64,000 nt of DNA. It comes from Sphingomonas radiodurans. Its GTDB lineage: Bacteria > Pseudomonadota > Alphaproteobacteria > Sphingomonadales > Sphingomonadaceae. Below the pieces are notes generated by a model that saw nothing but the letters and a program-made list of their open reading frames with translations, was not told the origin of the DNA and did no database searches. The position numbers and the translations under genes are program-made. Numbering within the stretch: position 1 is the stretch's first letter; every line of letters starts with the position of its first letter. Location: contig NZ_CP086594.1 in the NCBI RefSeq assembly GCF_020866845.1, positions 3,562,001 to 3,626,000 of the forward strand. Reading direction: 5' to 3'. This document shows, in pieces, positions 61,703 through 64,000 of the stretch.

Positions 61703-63328
61703 ATGACCAACTACCGAACCTCGGCAAGGCGCCAGCTGCTTTTCGCCGCGACCATGATCGCCACGCCAGGCGCGGCGCAGGATCGCGCCGCCACCGCCCG
61801 GATCATGGACGAAGGGCTCGCTCACTCGCAGGTGATGACGACGGCGCAGCATCTGACCGACGTGATCGGCCCGCGCCTCACGAACTCACCGCAGATGCGC
61901 CAGGCGGAAGCGTGGACGCAGGCGAAGTTCGCCGAATGGGGCCTGCGCAACGTCCACAAGGAAGGCTATGATTTCGGTCGCGGCTGGTCGATCGAGCGGT
62001 CGAGCGTGCGGATGGTCACGCCGCGCCCGATCCAGCTAACCGCGATCCCGATCGCTTGGACTCCCGCGACGCAGGGCACGCTGACCGCGCCAATCATCGT
62101 CGCCCCAATGAAGCGCGCCCGCGATTTCGCGCTCTATCGCGGGCAGCTCGCGGGCAAGATCGTGCTCGTGTCGTCGCCCGGCACCGGGTCGCAAAGCACG
62201 CGCGCGCCGTTCCGCCGCTATACCGATGAGGAACTCGGCAAGCTCGACGCTTACGACTTCCCGGCTCACGATCCTGCCGCCGATGCGAAGCAACTTCGCC
62301 AGTCTGCCTTCGAGCAGGAGCGCGACGCTTTCCTGAAGGCCGAGGGCGCGGTCGGTTACGCCACCATCTCGTACCGCGACGGCAAGCTCGTCCACGGCGA
62401 AGGCTATATGTTCGAAGCCGGCCAGTCGCCGTCGCTGCCGGGCGTGCAGCTCGCGGCCGAGGATTACCGCCGGCTCGCCCGGCTCGCCAAGATCGGCCCC
62501 GCGCCGACGCTCGAGATCGTCAGCGACGTGCGCTACGATGACAGCGATACGCAGGCCTACAACATCTTCGCCGACATCCCCGGCAGCAATCCCAAGGCCG
62601 GATATGTCATGGCCGGCGCGCATCTCGACAGCTGGGTCGCCGGCGATGGCGCGAGCGACAATGCCGCCGGGTCCGCAGTAATCATGGAGGCGGCCCGCAT
62701 CCTCGCGAAGCTCGGCGTTCGGCCCAAGCGCACGATCCGCTTTGCGCTATGGACCGGCGAGGAGCAGGCGCTGCTCGGCAGCCTCGCATGGGTCGAAAAG
62801 AATCTCGCCACCCGCGGCGGCCCGAACGATCCGGTGCTTACCGGCGAGCGACGCTATTACGAATGGCCCAAGCGCTGGCCGGTCAACCCGCAGCTGGGAT
62901 TCAACGATCTAGCCGCCTATTTCAACGTCGACAACGGCTCGGGCCGCTTCCGCGGCATCTATGCCGAGAACAATCCGGCCGCGGCGGAGATCTTCCGCAG
63001 CTGGATGGAGCCATTCCGCGGCCTCGGCATGACGACCGTCGCGTCTGGGCGCACCGAAGGCACCGATCACGTCTTCATGCAGTCGGTCGGCGCGCCGGGC
63101 TTCCAGTTCATCCAGGATCCGCTCGATTATGACAGCCGCACGCACCATTCGGATGCCGATACCTTCGATCATCTGAAGGGCGAGGATCTGCGGCAGGGCG
63201 CGACGATCCTGGCCGCATTCCTGCTTAACGCCGCCAATGCCGACAAGGCGATGCCGCGCCCGCCGATGCCGACGCGGCCTGCGGTGACCGATCCGTTCGC
63301 ATATCCCGATCCAGAGGAGGCACACTGA
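61703..63328 (+). CDS. M28-family zinc peptidase
   Basis: 541-residue secreted metallopeptidase. A signal peptide (MTNYRTSARRQLLFAATMIA, cleaved near GAAQ) leads to an M28-type chain with a PA-domain-like insertion (about 145-300). The zinc ligands lie in AGAHLDSWVAGDGASDNAAG (H and D), the catalytic Glu in TGEEQAL, and a final His near HHSDADTFDH. It probably cleaves peptides in the periplasm or outside the cell. The start at 61703 removes a long frame that overlaps the tRNA. The methyltransferase gene begins one base after this stop. Confidence 0.9.
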   Translation: MTNYRTSARRQLLFAATMIATPGAAQDRAATARIMDEGLAHSQVMTTAQHLTDVIGPRLTNSPQMRQAEAWTQAKFAEWGLRNVHKEGYDFGRGWSIERSSVRMVTPRPIQLTAIPIAWTPATQGTLTAPIIVAPMKRARDFALYRGQLAGKIVLVSSPGTGSQSTRAPFRRYTDEELGKLDAYDFPAHDPAADAKQLRQSAFEQERDAFLKAEGAVGYATISYRDGKLVHGEGYMFEAGQSPSLPGVQLAAEDYRRLARLAKIGPAPTLEIVSDVRYDDSDTQAYNIFADIPGSNPKAGYVMAGAHLDSWVAGDGASDNAAGSAVIMEAARILAKLGVRPKRTIRFALWTGEEQALLGSLAWVEKNLATRGGPNDPVLTGERRYYEWPKRWPVNPQLGFNDLAAYFNVDNGSGRFRGIYAENNPAAAEIFRSWMEPFRGLGMTTVASGRTEGTDHVFMQSVGAPGFQFIQDPLDYDSRTHHSDADTFDHLKGEDLRQGATILAAFLLNAANADKAMPRPPMPTRPAVTDPFAYPDPEEAH

Positions 63329-64000
63329 TGGCTGGTCGTGGTCATCGACCGAGCAAGGCACCCCCCGGCCGTCCACGGTTCTGGGGAAGGCACGCCGTCA
63401 CGGCAGCGCTTGCCAATCCGGAACGCAAAGTCCGCAAAGTATGGGGCACGCGCGAGGCGCTGGATGGGCTGTCGCTCCCACCGATCCTGCCGGTTGTCTA
63501 CGCCGACGTCGCCGATCTCGGCCGGATGGTGCCGGCCGATGCGCCGCATCAGGGGCTAGTCGCGGAAGTCGATCCGCTAGAGGATGTATGGCTTGGCGAT
63601 TTGCTGCTGCAGGGTCGCGACAATCGTCGGCCGCTGGTCATTCTCGACCAGGTAACCGACCCACACAATGTCGGCGCGGTACTGCGCTCGGCGGCGGCTT
63701 TCGACGCGCTCGGGATCGTCACCCAGGATCGCCACGCCCCGCCGGAATCGGGCGCGCTTGCGCGTGCCGCATCGGGTGCGCTCGAGACCGTGCCGTGGGT
63801 GCGTGTCGTCAATCTTGCGCGCGCGCTCGACGAAATCGGCGAAGCCAGCTTCTGGCGCATCGGCCTGACCGGCCATGCGTCGCAGACGCTCGGCGAGGTT
63901 ATGGGCGAGACGAAGACCGCGATCGTGCTGGGTGCCGAAGGCGAGGGTATGCGGCAGAACACCGAGGCGCATTGCGACCAGCTCGCGAAGCTGCCGATCA
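63328..64000 (+). CDS. rlmB: SpoU/TrmH-family RNA 2'-O-methyltransferase (partial)
   Basis: The first 224 codons of a gene that runs off the right edge. After a basic N-terminus (MAGRGHRPSKAPPGRPRFWG), a substrate-binding domain (about 20-95) precedes the SpoU fold: VILDQVTDPHNVGAVLRSAAAF, SGALARAASGALETV and VLGAEGEGMRQNT. The DPHNVGAVLRS sequence is the SpoU motif 1, GAEGEGM is motif 2. RlmB methylates G2251 of 23S rRNA, and this is the most likely role, but other SpoU enzymes cannot be excluded. The ATG overlaps the M28 stop by one base. Confidence 0.88.
   Translation, partial: MAGRGHRPSKAPPGRPRFWGRHAVTAALANPERKVRKVWGTREALDGLSLPPILPVVYADVADLGRMVPADAPHQGLVAEVDPLEDVWLGDLLLQGRDNRRPLVILDQVTDPHNVGAVLRSAAAFDALGIVTQDRHAPPESGALARAASGALETVPWVRVVNLARALDEIGEASFWRIGLTGHASQTLGEVMGETKTAIVLGAEGEGMRQNTEAHCDQLAKLPI

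Overview
The window is a GC-rich alphaproteobacterial chromosome segment, most like Sphingomonas and its relatives. The support is the gene content: a pdhC/lpdA pair, a TonB receptor starting its plug with a DIVVTAQR-type motif, TonB-like energy transducers, a MerC protein, a folE/SDR/folB operon, an ilvC-ilvN-ilvB-miaA-serB block, and palindromic intergenic repeats that I remember from sphingomonads. No rRNA is present, so the assignment rests on protein resemblance from memory.

Core region, 1-39026. It begins with a partial universal stress protein, then the pyruvate dehydrogenase E2 and E3 genes, an aminotransferase/sulfotransferase pair, a CPBP protease, an OmpA-like protein, heme A synthase, MerC, a methyltransferase, ComF, and a glutaredoxin/Nit-type amidase/DUF1178 operon. 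After tRNA-Arg(CCU) come a SWIB protein, S-formylglutathione hydrolase, a large TonB receptor, pterin genes, leuA, a BLUF photoreceptor, YceI, a TonB-like protein, branched-chain amino acid genes with miaA and serB, a cation/proton antiporter, an SDR, a thioesterase, a MASE1-PAS-GGDEF protein, NAD synthetase, a class I aldolase, an O-methyltransferase, tRNA-Gly(TCC), a sulfotransferase-like gene and a Crp-family regulator.

Genomic island, about 39071-61523 (22.4 kb). The last 17 bases of the tRNA-Tyr gene, including its CCA, are duplicated exactly at 39071-39087. A truncated tyrosine-recombinase N-terminus lies next to the tRNA, and GTACCA motifs occur near both ends. The cargo is largely conflict or defence-like. 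It has (1) a tightly overlapping five-gene GTPase system at 39605-46783: metallophosphoesterase, helical GASH-like protein, two double-GTPase-type P-loop proteins and a GAP1-N1 protein; (2) two unknown genes; (3) a complete type I restriction-modification operon (hsdR-hsdM-hsdS) followed by a NucS/DUF91-like nuclease gene broken by an in-frame TAA; (4) a stand-alone protein resembling the C-terminal helical domain of RarA, a zinc-ribbon membrane protein and an XRE regulator; (5) a reverse transcriptase of uncertain class with a small ORF behind it.

Right flank, 61507-64000. This holds the intact tRNA-Tyr(GTA), an M28 zinc peptidase and a partial SpoU/TrmH-family rRNA methyltransferase that runs off the edge.

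The most interesting part is the GTPase cluster. Its families have been described computationally as NTP-dependent conflict systems, but to my knowledge its function has little experimental support. The reverse transcriptase locus at the island's right end is second.
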